Part shown: positions 29,187 to 38,626 of the stretch, one piece after another
Layout of the letters: the number at the start of each line of letters is the position of its first letter
Position numbering within the stretch: the first letter of the stretch is position 1
Source of the DNA: Gulosibacter hominis
GTDB lineage: Bacteria > Actinomycetota > Actinomycetes > Actinomycetales > Microbacteriaceae
Assembly (NCBI RefSeq): GCF_904842695.1
Contig: NZ_CAJGWQ010000001.1
Coordinates: 124,001 to 188,000, forward strand
Length of the DNA stretch: 64,000 bases
Reading direction: 5' to 3'
Made by a program: the position numbers and the translations under genes
Notes under the pieces: generated by a model
The model's database searches: none
What the model was told of the DNA's origin: nothing
Seen by the model: only the letters and a program-made list of their open reading frames with translations

Positions 29187-30281
29187 TTATTTGTCGGCGG
29201 CGAGCTGATCCGCGACGGTTTGCTGCAGTTCACGCCACGAGACAATGAATTTTTCGACGCCTTCGCGTTCGAGCAGCTCGACCACCTCGGTGTAGGAAAT
29301 GCCGGCGGCGTCGATCTCATCGAGCAGTCGATTAGCGTCGTGGTAGGTGTCGCGAATTGAATCACCGTGTAGCTCACCGTGGTCAGCGAATGCCTCGAGC
29401 GTTTTTTCGGGCATGGTGTTGACGGTGTTGTTTGCGACTAGCTCGGTGACGTAGAGCGTGTCGGGTAGCTGCGGGTCTTTTACGCCGGTGGATGCCCACA
29501 GCGGGCGCTGCAGCTGTGCTCCGGCATCGAGCAACACTTTGGCGCGCTCCGAGCTGAACATCTCTTCAAAGAGCTGGTAGGCAAGGCGGGCATTCGCGAG
29601 CGCGGCGCGGCCGCGCAGCGCGTGGCAGTCGCCCAGCCGACGGTCGATCTCGACATCCACGCGCGACACGAAGAACGATGCGACCGAGTGGATACTCTGC
29701 AGATCATTGCCGCGTTCGAGTGCCTGTTCAAGACCGGTGAGGTAGGCGTTGATCACCTCGCGGTAGCGGGGGAGCGAGAAGATGAGCGTGACGTTCACCG
29801 AAATCCCGGATGCGATCGCCTCGGTAATTGCCGGCAGGCCTTCGACGGTTGCCGGGATTTTGATCATGGCATTGGGGCGATCGACCTTTGCCCACAGTGC
29901 TTTCGCCTCGGCGATAGTGCCCTCGGTGTCATTGGCCAATAGCGGCGAAACTTCAATTGAAACGCGACCGTCGATGCCGCCGGTGGCGTCGTATACGGGA
30001 CGCATCACATCGCAGGCACGGCGCACATCCTCGGTGGTGATTTCGATGATGGCGCTGTCGACGTCGGCGCCGGCGGCTGCGAGCTGTGACACCTGCTCGG
30101 CGTAGCTTTCGCCATCGCGCAGCGCAGCGGCAAAGATCGACGGGTTGGTGGTGACGCCCACGACATTGCGTTCGGTGATGAGCTGCTGCAGCGACCCGGA
30201 GGTAAGCCGTTCGCGTGAGAGGTCGTCGAGCCAAATGCTGACGCCGAGTTCAGAGAGTGCCTGGGTGTTGGGGTTCGACAT
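29187..30281 (-). CDS. tal: Transaldolase
   Basis: A 364-residue transaldolase of the long actinobacterial type. [13 protein letters not shown] near the start, [20 protein letters not shown], the Schiff-base lysine in [14 protein letters not shown], and [11 protein letters not shown] are recognisable. It transfers dihydroxyacetone units between sedoheptulose-7-phosphate and glyceraldehyde-3-phosphate. GAGGAG lies upstream of the ATG. Confidence 0.95.
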   Translation of the reverse strand: MSNPNTQALSELGVSIWLDDLSRERLTSGSLQQLITERNVVGVTTNPSIFAAALRDGESYAEQVSQLAAAGADVDSAIIEITTEDVRRACDVMRPVYDATGGIDGRVSIEVSPLLANDTEGTIAEAKALWAKVDRPNAMIKIPATVEGLPAITEAIASGISVNVTLIFSLPRYREVINAYLTGLEQALERGNDLQSIHSVASFFVSRVDVEIDRRLGDCHALRGRAALANARLAYQLFEEMFSSERAKVLLDAGAQLQRPLWASTGVKDPQLPDTLYVTELVANNTVNTMPEKTLEAFADHGELHGDSIRDTYHDANRLLDEIDAAGISYTEVVELLEREGVEKFIVSWRELQQTVADQLAADK

Positions 30282-30337
30282 GGTGAGCTGGCTCCTCGGA
30301 GTTTTTGTCGGTACGAGAGTGCTGACGGGCTGGCCGA

Positions 30338-32437
30338 CTACTTGCCGGCGGCGATCGATTCGCGCGCGGCCGCAATGACAGCCTCAGTGGTGATGCCGTA
30401 GCGGCGCAGCAGATCGTTGCCGTCGGCGGATGCGCCGAAGTCTTCAACCGAGACCGAGCGTCCCTGGCTGCCCACGAAGGGTGCCCAGGTGAGCGCCAGG
30501 CCGGCTTCAACACTGACGCGAGCGGTTACTGCGGTGGGCAATACCGATTCGCGGTAGTCATCGCTCTGCTGCGAGAACCATTCCTGGCTCGGCATCGAAA
30601 CCACGCGGGTTGCGGTGCCCTCGGCCTCGAGCTGCTCGCGCGCGGCAAGTGCGAGCTGCACCTCCGAACCGGTGGCGATCAGAATTACCTCGGGAACGCC
30701 ACCGCGAGCCTCAGCAAGGATGTAGCCGCCGCGGCTGGTTGCCGTGGCCGACGCGAGTTCGTCACCCCGCGCATCCCCGGTGCCGCGCTGCAGCACGGGC
30801 AGGTCTTGGCGGCTGAGAATGAGCCCCACCGGCGCGGTGTGGCGGCGCAGCGCTTCGAGCCACGCCTGTGCGGTTTCGGCGGCGTCGGCGGGACGAACGA
30901 TCTCTACGTTCGGAATGGCGCGCAGCGAAGTGAGCGTTTCGACCGGCTGGTGAGTCGGGCCGTCACCGCCGAGCGCGATCGAGTCGTGGGTCCACACATA
31001 GATGGGTGCGATCCGCATGAGCGCGGCCAGGCGTACGGCCGGGCGCATGTAGTCGCTGAAAATGAGGAAGGTGCCGCCGAAGGGGCGGGTGGGGCCGTGC
31101 AGCACGATGCCGTTGAGGATCGCGCCCATGGCGTGTTCGCGCACACCAAAGTGCAGCACCCGACCGGTGAGATCACCGGTCCAGGTCGAGGTGGAGTGCT
31201 CGGCGGGAACAAACGACTTCGCGCCCTTGATGACAGTGTTGTTCGAACCGGCAAGGTCGGCGGAACCACCCCACAGTTCGGGGAGTTCGGCCGCGAGCGC
31301 GTTAATCACCTGCCCCGAAGCCTTGCGAGTTGAGAGTTTTTCAACACCCTCGAAAGTCGGCAGTGCCTCGGCAATATTTGCGGGCAGTTCGTGGGCCATG
31401 AGTCGATCGAAAAGCGCCTTGCGTTCGGGGTTTTTCGCAGCCCAATCGTCAAAACGCGCCTGCCACTGTTCACGCACCGGCTGCATCCGCTCGGCAAGAC
31501 CGCGCGTGTACTGCAGCACCGCGTCTTCGATGATGAAGTCTTCGTCGGGGTTGAAGCCGAGGATTTCCTTCGTGGCGCGGATCTCATCCGCACCCAGCGC
31601 GGCGCCGTGCGAAGCGCCGGTGTTCTGCAGGTTTGGTGCCGGATAGGCGATGAAGTTTTTGAGGATGATGAGCGAGGGCTTGTCGGTCACCTGCTTGGCG
31701 GCCTCGATCGCCTCGGCGAGCGCGGGCACATCTTCGGTGACTCGCGTGTGGTTATTGGTCCAGTCGACCACGCGCACATCCCAACCGTAGGCCTCGTAGC
31801 GCTTGGCCACATCCTCGGTGAAAGCAATATTGGTGTCGTCTTCGATCGAGATGCGGTTCGAGTCATAAATCGCGATGAGCCGGCCAAGCTGCTGGTGTCC
31901 GGCCATCGAACCGGCCTCTGAGGCGACGCCCTCTTGCAGGCAGCCGTCGCCGGCGATCACATAGGTGTAGTGATCGAAGGGGCTTTCACCCTCGGGGGTG
32001 TCGGGGTCGAACAGGCCCCGTTCGTAGCGCTGCGCCATTGCAAAACCGACTGCGGTTGAGATGCCCTGGCCGAGCGGGCCGGTGGTCATTTCCACATGTT
32101 TGAGATGGCCATATTCGGGGTGGCCGGCGGTGGGGGAACCCCAGGTGCGCAGGTTTTTGAGATCGTCGAGTTCGAGACCAAAACCGCCCAGGTAGAGCTG
32201 GATGTACTGAAGCAGCGAGGCGTGCCCGTTCGACAGGATGAAACGGTCGCGTCCCAGCCACTGATCATCGGCCGGGTCATGGTGCATGACGTTCTGATAG
32301 AGCAGATGAGCGACGGGCGCGAGACTCATCGCGGTGCCGGGGTGGCCACCCTTTGCAAGTTCGACCGCGTCTGCGGCGAGCAGGCGGGCGGTGTCGGTTG
32401 CGCGCTGGTCGAGTTCGGTCCAGTTCACAGTGCTCAA
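30338..32437 (-). CDS. tkt: Transketolase
   Basis: A 699-residue thiamine-diphosphate enzyme moving two-carbon units in the pentose-phosphate pathway. [10 protein letters not shown] near the N-terminus, the ThDP/Mg motif GDGCLQEG...NRISIEDDT, and [21 protein letters not shown] of the pyrimidine domain are intact. The start is TTG 32437, with GAGGAG 7 bases upstream; no in-frame ATG fits better. It heads the minus-strand operon, with a TAGGCT -10 about 50 bases upstream. Confidence 0.97.
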   Translation of the reverse strand: MSTVNWTELDQRATDTARLLAADAVELAKGGHPGTAMSLAPVAHLLYQNVMHHDPADDQWLGRDRFILSNGHASLLQYIQLYLGGFGLELDDLKNLRTWGSPTAGHPEYGHLKHVEMTTGPLGQGISTAVGFAMAQRYERGLFDPDTPEGESPFDHYTYVIAGDGCLQEGVASEAGSMAGHQQLGRLIAIYDSNRISIEDDTNIAFTEDVAKRYEAYGWDVRVVDWTNNHTRVTEDVPALAEAIEAAKQVTDKPSLIILKNFIAYPAPNLQNTGASHGAALGADEIRATKEILGFNPDEDFIIEDAVLQYTRGLAERMQPVREQWQARFDDWAAKNPERKALFDRLMAHELPANIAEALPTFEGVEKLSTRKASGQVINALAAELPELWGGSADLAGSNNTVIKGAKSFVPAEHSTSTWTGDLTGRVLHFGVREHAMGAILNGIVLHGPTRPFGGTFLIFSDYMRPAVRLAALMRIAPIYVWTHDSIALGGDGPTHQPVETLTSLRAIPNVEIVRPADAAETAQAWLEALRRHTAPVGLILSRQDLPVLQRGTGDARGDELASATATSRGGYILAEARGGVPEVILIATGSEVQLALAAREQLEAEGTATRVVSMPSQEWFSQQSDDYRESVLPTAVTARVSVEAGLALTWAPFVGSQGRSVSVEDFGASADGNDLLRRYGITTEAVIAAARESIAAGK

Positions 32438-32486
32438 GATGGCTCCTCAACGAGTCGACGGTGTTGCGCCGTTTGGCTTTGCTTCG

Positions 32487-32492
32487 AGCCTA
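32487..32492 (-). promoter_or_regulatory. -10 element of the tkt operon
   Basis: TAGGCT on the minus strand, the same hexamer as at polA, uvrB and coaE. It implies a leader of about 40 bases containing the tkt SD. Confidence 0.45.
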
Positions 32493-32613
32493 GCGCGCAG
32501 CCGTGGCTCTTCGCTGACGAAACCGCACGAGATGCGGGCGAGTGCGGTGAATTGCGGGATGGGTGTGGCTTTGCAGCCGCGTGACGTTACGTGACTCTGC
32601 GCGCGCCTGACGG

Positions 32614-32619
32614 TAGAAT
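32614..32619 (+). promoter_or_regulatory. -10 element of ctaB
   Basis: TAGAAT, 32 bases before GTG 32652. It faces the divergent tkt promoter across about 120 bases. Confidence 0.45.
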
Positions 32620-32651
32620 GTCGTGAACGCGTTTGTAAGGGATTGGTGTCT

Positions 32652-33647
32652 GTGTCAATCAAAAATATTGCCGGTGCGCACACCGGTTCGGTCCACCAGG
32701 TCGAGTCCGCGGGCTCGCAAGCTGGCGCCAAGGCGGGTGTGGCGTTGCCGACCTGGCGTCGGAAACTGGCGGCCTACATCTCCCTCGTCAAACCCCGCAT
32801 CATTGAGCTGCTGCTGATCACCACGCTGCCAACGATGATTCTCGCCGAGCGCGGTATGCCCGATGTGTGGCTGATGCTCGGCGTGCTGGTGGGTGGAGCC
32901 ATGTCGGCAGGCAGTGCCAACACCTTCAATTGCTATATCGACCGCGATATCGATCGCTTGATGAAGCGCACTTCGAAGCGGCCTCTGGTTACCGGTGAGG
33001 TTAGCGACCGCGAGGCGCTCATTTTTGCTTGGACACTCGGCGTGCTGTCGACCGTGGTGCTGTGGGCGGTGTCGAACCTGCTGGCCGCGGTGCTCTCGGT
33101 GGTGGCGATTTTGCTCTATGTCGTGCTGTATTCGCTGATTTTGAAGCGTCGCACCGACCAGAACATCATCTGGGGTGGTGTCGCCGGATGTATGCCGGTG
33201 CTTATCGGCTGGGCTGCCGTGACCAACTCGCTCAGCTGGGAACCCCTCATCCTGTTCCTGATCGTTTTTCTTTGGACTCCGGCACACTATTGGCCGCTTT
33301 CGGTGAAATACGCCGACGACTACGACCGGGCTTCGGTGCCGATGCTCTCGGTTACCGAGGGGGTCGGCTCGGTGGCACTGCAATCGGTGATCTACGCCTG
33401 GGCCACGGTCATTGCCAGCCTGATGCTCGTACCGGTGGCACCGATGGGCTGGGTTTACACGGCTGTTGCACTGCTTGGGGGCGTGTGGTTCATTTGGGAA
33501 GCACACAAGCTGTACTTCAATGTGGTGCAGGATGATGGTCGAGCTCGGCCGATGCGGGTGTTCCATCTGTCGATCACCTACCTGACGCTTGTATTCCTCG
33601 CGGTGGGTATCGACCCGTTCGTCTATCTGGCACTACCGGGACTCTAA
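32652..33647 (+). CDS. ctaB: Protoheme IX farnesyltransferase (heme O synthase)
   Basis: A 331-residue UbiA-type prenyltransferase adding a farnesyl group to heme B for heme-copper oxidases. The first Asp-rich site is N-x-x-x-D-x-x-x-D (NTFNCYIDRDIDRLMKRT), the second is YADDYDRA, and about nine membrane helices follow. A 35-residue polar N-terminal tail precedes the first helix. GTG 32652 is preferred because AAGGGA (32637-32642) lies 9 bases upstream; TTG 32643 and GTG 32646 are alternatives. The divergent ctaB-tkt pairing is typical of Actinobacteria. Confidence 0.94.
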   Translation: MSIKNIAGAHTGSVHQVESAGSQAGAKAGVALPTWRRKLAAYISLVKPRIIELLLITTLPTMILAERGMPDVWLMLGVLVGGAMSAGSANTFNCYIDRDIDRLMKRTSKRPLVTGEVSDREALIFAWTLGVLSTVVLWAVSNLLAAVLSVVAILLYVVLYSLILKRRTDQNIIWGGVAGCMPVLIGWAAVTNSLSWEPLILFLIVFLWTPAHYWPLSVKYADDYDRASVPMLSVTEGVGSVALQSVIYAWATVIASLMLVPVAPMGWVYTAVALLGGVWFIWEAHKLYFNVVQDDGRARPMRVFHLSITYLTLVFLAVGIDPFVYLALPGL

Positions 33648-33651
33648 GCGG

Positions 33652-35493
33652 ATGTGTTTTCGGCGAGTGTGGCTGACTGTTGTAGCGACAGCGGCCACAC
33701 TCGCACTGTTATTGCCAACGAACGCAGTGTTACCTGTGGCAGCGCTACCGGCGGCAACCGCAAGCACACCACCCACCGGCAGCGAGTCACCCACCGAGGC
33801 CCAGGTGCCATTCACCTCGATCCCGCCGGTGTCACCGGTCGAGCTCGAGACCGGGACCTGGGAGCCCTCAGCACTCGAGCGCATCGTGGTGGTACAAGAC
33901 GGGCTTACACGGTCGTCAACCGCCAATGACGTCGTCTCCGGCGCGCTTCGCGAAGCTGACCGGCTCGCGCATGAGTTTGCCGCGACCGGGCTCGTGGCGA
34001 GCGAACCAACGATTAGCTACACCTCGCCAGAAGTTGTCGAACAGCAGCCCGATGCGGCGCAGCTCGTGCTCTCGCTCGATGAAGGACACCGTGAGCGACG
34101 CGATGAGGACGCCCCGAACGACAACGGCACCATTACGGTCGATGAGCGCGGCGTCACGATCACTGCCGCTGACACCACTGGCCTGTTTCGCGCGGGCCGC
34201 GCACTGCTACAAACACTGAACGCTAATGGCAAGGTGAGCCACGGCAGCTACGAACTGGGGCAGTCAAGCCCGACTCGCAGCGTGCATCTGGATGTTGCCC
34301 GCAAGCGCTACGCCATCGACACCATTGAGCAGCTGCTGCGGCAAATGTCGTGGCTCGGGCTGAACGAGCTCGAACTCCATTTTTCAGAAAATGAAGGCTG
34401 GGCAATTGCCAGTGATGCGCATCCCGAAATCGTCAGTGACGACGCCTACACGAAAGCTGAAATCCGCGAACTGATCGCCTACGCGGCCGATCTACACATC
34501 CGCATCACCCCGTCACTCGATATGCCGGGGCATCTCGATCACGTGCTTGAAACGCATCCCGAATGGCAGCTGCGGGCGAATGATGGTTCACCGGTATTTG
34601 GCGCGCTCAACATTAGTGATCCACAGGCGCGCGAGTTTGCGTTCGAACTGATCGACGAATACGCCGAGCTTTTTGAACCGGGCCCGTGGAATCTTGGCGC
34701 CGACGAATTTGTCGACTTTGACGACTACAGCGAGGTCGCGGTGCTGAGTGAATATGCGCGGGCGTATATTGGCGCGGATGCGAACGCCTCGGATGCGCTC
34801 ACCGAGTTCGTGAACGAGGCGGATGCGCGGCTGCAGCAGCACGGCTACTCGGTGCGCGTGTGGAGTGACGGGATGCTGAAGGGCAGCTCGGTGGCACTCA
34901 ACCCGGATATTACGGTGGCCTATTGGACGACGCGACCCGCAGACGTGGCTGGTATTGACGAGTTCGCTGTGAACGGTAATCCGCTGCTCAACGTGAACGA
35001 TGAGTACCTGTATTTCGTGCTCGGTGAACGGGTGGGCTATCGCTATCCCACCGGCGAGGAGATTCTCAGTGATTGGGATGCCGGGGTTTTCCCGGGCGGG
35101 CAGCTCGCGGGTGGAGACGCCGAGGTTACCGGCGGCATGTTTGCGGTGTGGAGCGATATTCCCGAGGCACTTGACGATGCCGAATTGCTTGCGCGCCTTC
35201 GGCTACCGCTCGCGGCGATGGCGTGGAAGCTCACTATCAGCGAAGAATTGCCAGGCTGGGATGAATTTCAGCAGCTTGTTGAAGAAACCGGCGAGCCGGT
35301 TGCGGTGCCTCTGAGCGCGGATGGCAGCGAGGCGCAGGGGGAGTGGCCGGTCGAATCGAGCCCCGCACCCACCGCGAACGAACCTGATGCGCCCGGCAAT
35401 GGCCCGGGTCTGTTGCCGTGGTTAGTCGCTGTGGGCGCAGCACTGGTGGTAGCCGCCTTCGCCACATTTCGGCGCCGACGGGCGAGCGGCTAG
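33652..35493 (+). CDS. Surface-anchored GH20 beta-N-acetylhexosaminidase
   Basis: A 613-residue exported glycoside hydrolase. An N-terminal signal peptide (basic MCFRRVW, then a hydrophobic core to about residue 35) is followed by a Pro/Thr/Ser-rich stretch. A GH20b-like domain (about 70-205) and the GH20 catalytic barrel (about 210-520) come next. RSVHLDVARKRYAI opens the barrel; the catalytic Asp-Glu pair is in NLGADEFVDF, and DMPGHLDH is a further barrel loop. A Pro-rich spacer, a C-terminal membrane helix (GLLPWLVAVGAALVVAAFATF) and RRRRASG anchor it outside the cell. Expected substrates are terminal GlcNAc/GalNAc residues. No LPxTG is seen. It starts 4 bases after ctaB and its stop overlaps the next gene's stop. 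Confidence 0.85.
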   Translation: MCFRRVWLTVVATAATLALLLPTNAVLPVAALPAATASTPPTGSESPTEAQVPFTSIPPVSPVELETGTWEPSALERIVVVQDGLTRSSTANDVVSGALREADRLAHEFAATGLVASEPTISYTSPEVVEQQPDAAQLVLSLDEGHRERRDEDAPNDNGTITVDERGVTITAADTTGLFRAGRALLQTLNANGKVSHGSYELGQSSPTRSVHLDVARKRYAIDTIEQLLRQMSWLGLNELELHFSENEGWAIASDAHPEIVSDDAYTKAEIRELIAYAADLHIRITPSLDMPGHLDHVLETHPEWQLRANDGSPVFGALNISDPQAREFAFELIDEYAELFEPGPWNLGADEFVDFDDYSEVAVLSEYARAYIGADANASDALTEFVNEADARLQQHGYSVRVWSDGMLKGSSVALNPDITVAYWTTRPADVAGIDEFAVNGNPLLNVNDEYLYFVLGERVGYRYPTGEEILSDWDAGVFPGGQLAGGDAEVTGGMFAVWSDIPEALDDAELLARLRLPLAAMAWKLTISEELPGWDEFQQLVEETGEPVAVPLSADGSEAQGEWPVESSPAPTANEPDAPGNGPGLLPWLVAVGAALVVAAFATFRRRRASG

Positions 35494-37307
35494 CTGAGGT
35501 CAAAGGATGCGAGCGGCCGCATTAGCGAACGCTTTTTATCGACATGGCCACCCATCCGCGAGAGGATCGAGTCAAGCGCCGAAATCGCCTCGACAATGAA
35601 CGGCCCCTTGTTCAACATCACCGCCTCGGCCCGGCGCGACATGGCCGCATCCGTCACTTCGGCACGCGAGGGCAGGCCCGTGCGGGCGAGTGAGTCGAGC
35701 ACCTGCGTGGCCCAGATCACCGGCACGTGAGCGGCCTCACAAACCCAGAGAATTTCTTCCTGCACTTCGGCCAGGCGATCAAAGCCGAGTTCGACGGCGA
35801 GATCACCGCGAGCGATCATCACCCCAACTTCGCCCCAGCGCATTGCCTCGAGGAGCATCTGGGGGAGCGCCATAAAGCCGGGCTCGGTTTCGATTTTGAG
35901 GGTGATCGCCAGTCGGTCGGCACCGAGCTGCTCGAGTTCATGGATGAGGTCGGCGACGTCTTCGCGCGAACGCACGAATGAGAGATTCACCATGTCTGCG
36001 TGCTGCGCCACGAACGGCAGATGCGAGCGATCATCGTCGGTGAGTGCGGGGATGCGCAGGGTGGTGTCGGGCAGATTGATGCCCTTTTCAGCACGCAGCT
36101 TGACGCCAGCGGCACCGGCACGCACGACATCTACGACGATTTCATTCGGTGTAACTTCGCGGACGAGCCCCTCGATCTTGCCGTCGTCAAAGAGGGCACG
36201 GTGGCCGGGGCGCACATCACTGAACGCGGCCTCGAGTGAACAACCGATGCGATGCACGCGCGTGGTGTGTGCGGGCTGGGGTGACATTTCCCGCTGCAAA
36301 CGAATTTCATCGCCGGCGAGCACCAACAGGTGCTGACGCACCTCGGGAAGCTCACCCACGGTGATCGCATCGAGCGCGCCGGGCTGGATCTGCTGACCGG
36401 TTTCGAAATACAACGTGCGGTCAAAAGTGACGACCACGGCAGTCTCATTGGCAGCGACAACCTGCAGTTTGCGGCGCCGGCCGCGCGCATCCCGCATCTT
36501 GAGCTGATCGCCAACGCGCAGGTCAGATAGTTTGCCGCGCACCGGAATGACCGTCTCGATTTCGGTTGTGCCGGCTTCGACGCCCTCACCCTCGAGCACA
36601 AAACGCACGCGCGCGGGTTCGGTGACCACACCCTGATCGTTGCGCGTGGGTTTGACCTTGATGACTTTGGGGCCGGCTTCAAGGGGACCGGTGCGCAGTT
36701 TGGGGCCGCCGAGGTCCATTGCCACGAGCACATCACCGGGGAGTTCACGCACCGAATTCACCATCCGGCTCCAGGCAGTTTCATCATCATGGGCACAGTT
36801 GATGCGAGCGAGATCCATTCCGGCGGCACCCATGCGGCGCACGAGCGCATCATCATCGGCGGCCTCAGAGGGCATCGTCACCATGATGCGGGTGTCGCGA
36901 TCAGCGCTGCTGTGGACGTCACCGAGGGTCGCCATGGTGTTGCGTTCGAGCACAAGGTCGCCACTGTCGAGCGCACCCCAGATGTCGTGACGGTGACGTC
37001 CCTCGAGCATGGCCGCAACGGTCTCGATGACGGTCAGCAGCCACGAGAGCACCTCAGATTCGGTGCGGCCAAGGCTCGAGAGGCCATAGGCCGACAGTGA
37101 TACCTGCAGTGGGCGCAGATCGTGCTGGCGAATTGCCACGTAGTGGACGAGATTGCGGGCGCTGGAACGATGCTGGGGTTGTACCGCGGCGATCTGCTCG
37201 ACGGCCGCTGCCTCGGCCGCATACAAGCTGTCACGCAGCGCGCACAGCTGCGCGTGCAGCTCTGGTAGAGACAGGACGTGAGCACGCTGGAATTCCATAG
37301 TCTTCAT
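35490..37307 (-). CDS. Atypical pyruvate kinase-like protein
   Basis: A 605-residue protein with recognisable pyruvate kinase motifs in unusual surroundings. About 135 residues of unrelated helical sequence precede RIMVTMPSEA...MGAAGMDLARINCAH, the phosphate-binding N-terminus. A B-domain region of roughly 190 residues (about twice the usual size) comes before CSLEAAFSDV and FDDGKIEG. LKIETEPGF holds the catalytic Lys and metal Glu; VMIARGDLAVELG and SRAEVTDAA match. The usual SGET after VML is NKGP. The C-terminal allosteric domain is missing. It may be a pyruvate kinase isoform or a related phosphotransferase. The start is uncertain: ATG 37307, ATG 37298 and an upstream extension to 37382 all lack a good SD. 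Confidence 0.8.
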   Translation of the reverse strand: MKTMEFQRAHVLSLPELHAQLCALRDSLYAAEAAAVEQIAAVQPQHRSSARNLVHYVAIRQHDLRPLQVSLSAYGLSSLGRTESEVLSWLLTVIETVAAMLEGRHRHDIWGALDSGDLVLERNTMATLGDVHSSADRDTRIMVTMPSEAADDDALVRRMGAAGMDLARINCAHDDETAWSRMVNSVRELPGDVLVAMDLGGPKLRTGPLEAGPKVIKVKPTRNDQGVVTEPARVRFVLEGEGVEAGTTEIETVIPVRGKLSDLRVGDQLKMRDARGRRRKLQVVAANETAVVVTFDRTLYFETGQQIQPGALDAITVGELPEVRQHLLVLAGDEIRLQREMSPQPAHTTRVHRIGCSLEAAFSDVRPGHRALFDDGKIEGLVREVTPNEIVVDVVRAGAAGVKLRAEKGINLPDTTLRIPALTDDDRSHLPFVAQHADMVNLSFVRSREDVADLIHELEQLGADRLAITLKIETEPGFMALPQMLLEAMRWGEVGVMIARGDLAVELGFDRLAEVQEEILWVCEAAHVPVIWATQVLDSLARTGLPSRAEVTDAAMSRRAEAVMLNKGPFIVEAISALDSILSRMGGHVDKKRSLMRPLASFDLS

Positions 37308-37442
37308 TGCATCGCATGAAGGTGAATTACGCGAGCATGTTTGCGGGCGTCCCCGCCTGCCGTGACTGGTCGGAACCAGCATCCCGCAGCAGTGAGCAGG
37401 CAGCGCGTGCTATTGATCGCAGCGCTACTCACTACCACAGCG

Positions 37443-38417
37443 CTATTCAGCCACTTCAGTTGGCCGGCTGAGTTCGCGTCGCAAATTCACCAGCAGCACT
37501 GAAAGCATTGCCAAGACGGTTACGGCGAGCACCATGTGGACCGCCACCGACCAGATCGGCAGCCCGGTACGCGCCTGATAAATACCGAACCCAATCTGCA
37601 TCATGACAAACACCGCGAGCGTGTCGGTGAGTTTTTGCGAGGCATCAAGTTTGGCACGTGCTACCAGGATGCGCAGCACCACGATTGAGATCAGTAGCGC
37701 ATACCCCGGCCAGGCGTGCACGTGGTGCATGACCACCGGGTCGAGGCCGTTGCGCGCGGCAAGCTCGTCACCGGCGTGGGGGCCAGACCCGGTCGTGAGC
37801 ACGCCAACGAGCTCGGTGAACCAGCACAGCACCGTCACCACGAGCGCCGCGAACCACGCGCCGCGATCGCGTGTGATCGCGAGGTTTGCGGGAAGCTCGT
37901 GGGCTCGCTGCACGCGAGCGAGCTGCAAGCCTGCCAGAGCGGCAAGCAGCGCCGAGAAGAGGAAGTGCACCCCGACGATACGCGGATCGAGTTCGAGCCA
38001 CACGGTAATTCCACCCACCACGGCCTGCACGATGATGAGAATTCCAATCCACAGCGGAATCCGGCGCAGCCCGAGCTGCTTCGGCGTGCGTACCACCGCG
38101 AGAAACGCCAGTAGTGCAACCACCACCAGTACAAATGTGAGCGTGCGGTTACCGAACTCGATCATCCCGTGGATGCCCAGCTCGGGGGTGGGGAAGATCG
38201 ACTCGGGCGTGCAATAGGGCCATTCCGAGCATCCCAGCCCCGATCCGGTGAGCCGCACCAGCCCGCCGGTGCCGACAATCCCGATATTGGTGATGACGTT
38301 TAGCCAGGTGACCACCCGCGTGTAGCGTGTGATCTCGACGGGCATGATTCGGTCGCGGAAGGATGACTGAGTTTGTGCGGGACGCATCGCCATAGTTTCT
38401 GGTCGGGAGTTCGCCAC
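37443..38417 (-). CDS. ctaA: Heme A synthase (COX15/CtaA family)
   Basis: A 324-residue membrane protein with about eight helices that oxidises the C8 methyl of heme O to the formyl group of heme A. GGLVRLTGSGLGCSEWPYC (first helix pair), EFGNRTLT, and HHVHAW near the C-terminal half carry the conserved heme-ligand histidines. The open frame reaches 38525. GTG 38417 is proposed because TAATCC ends 7 bases upstream on the minus strand; ATG 38393 or the ATG of MPVEITRYTR are alternatives. Together with ctaB and the SURF1 gene it indicates an aa3-type oxidase. Confidence 0.88.
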   Translation of the reverse strand: MANSRPETMAMRPAQTQSSFRDRIMPVEITRYTRVVTWLNVITNIGIVGTGGLVRLTGSGLGCSEWPYCTPESIFPTPELGIHGMIEFGNRTLTFVLVVVALLAFLAVVRTPKQLGLRRIPLWIGILIIVQAVVGGITVWLELDPRIVGVHFLFSALLAALAGLQLARVQRAHELPANLAITRDRGAWFAALVVTVLCWFTELVGVLTTGSGPHAGDELAARNGLDPVVMHHVHAWPGYALLISIVVLRILVARAKLDASQKLTDTLAVFVMMQIGFGIYQARTGLPIWSVAVHMVLAVTVLAMLSVLLVNLRRELSRPTEVAE

Positions 38418-38553
38418 CGCTGCTGGATTACGACCGGCCGCGGGCTGGGTAACAGCTGCGAACGGTAATCCACGGTGGCCTAGACTCGTATTGCTGTCGG
38501 AAAAGCGAGGCTGCGGAAGCGGCACTACGCGGGCGCGGAATGTTTTGCCGCGC

Positions 38554-38559
38554 TAGGTT
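38554..38559 (+). promoter_or_regulatory. Candidate -10 element of the suf operon
   Basis: TAGGTT, about 68 bases before the sufB ATG. TAGACT at 38481-38486 is an alternative. No clear SufR or IscR site was recognised. Confidence 0.3.
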
Positions 38560-38626
38560 GTTTCATTCTATGTTCGAAACTCCGAACCGCGCCGACGACC
38601 GACCACAAAGAGAGGAAGAGCTATCG

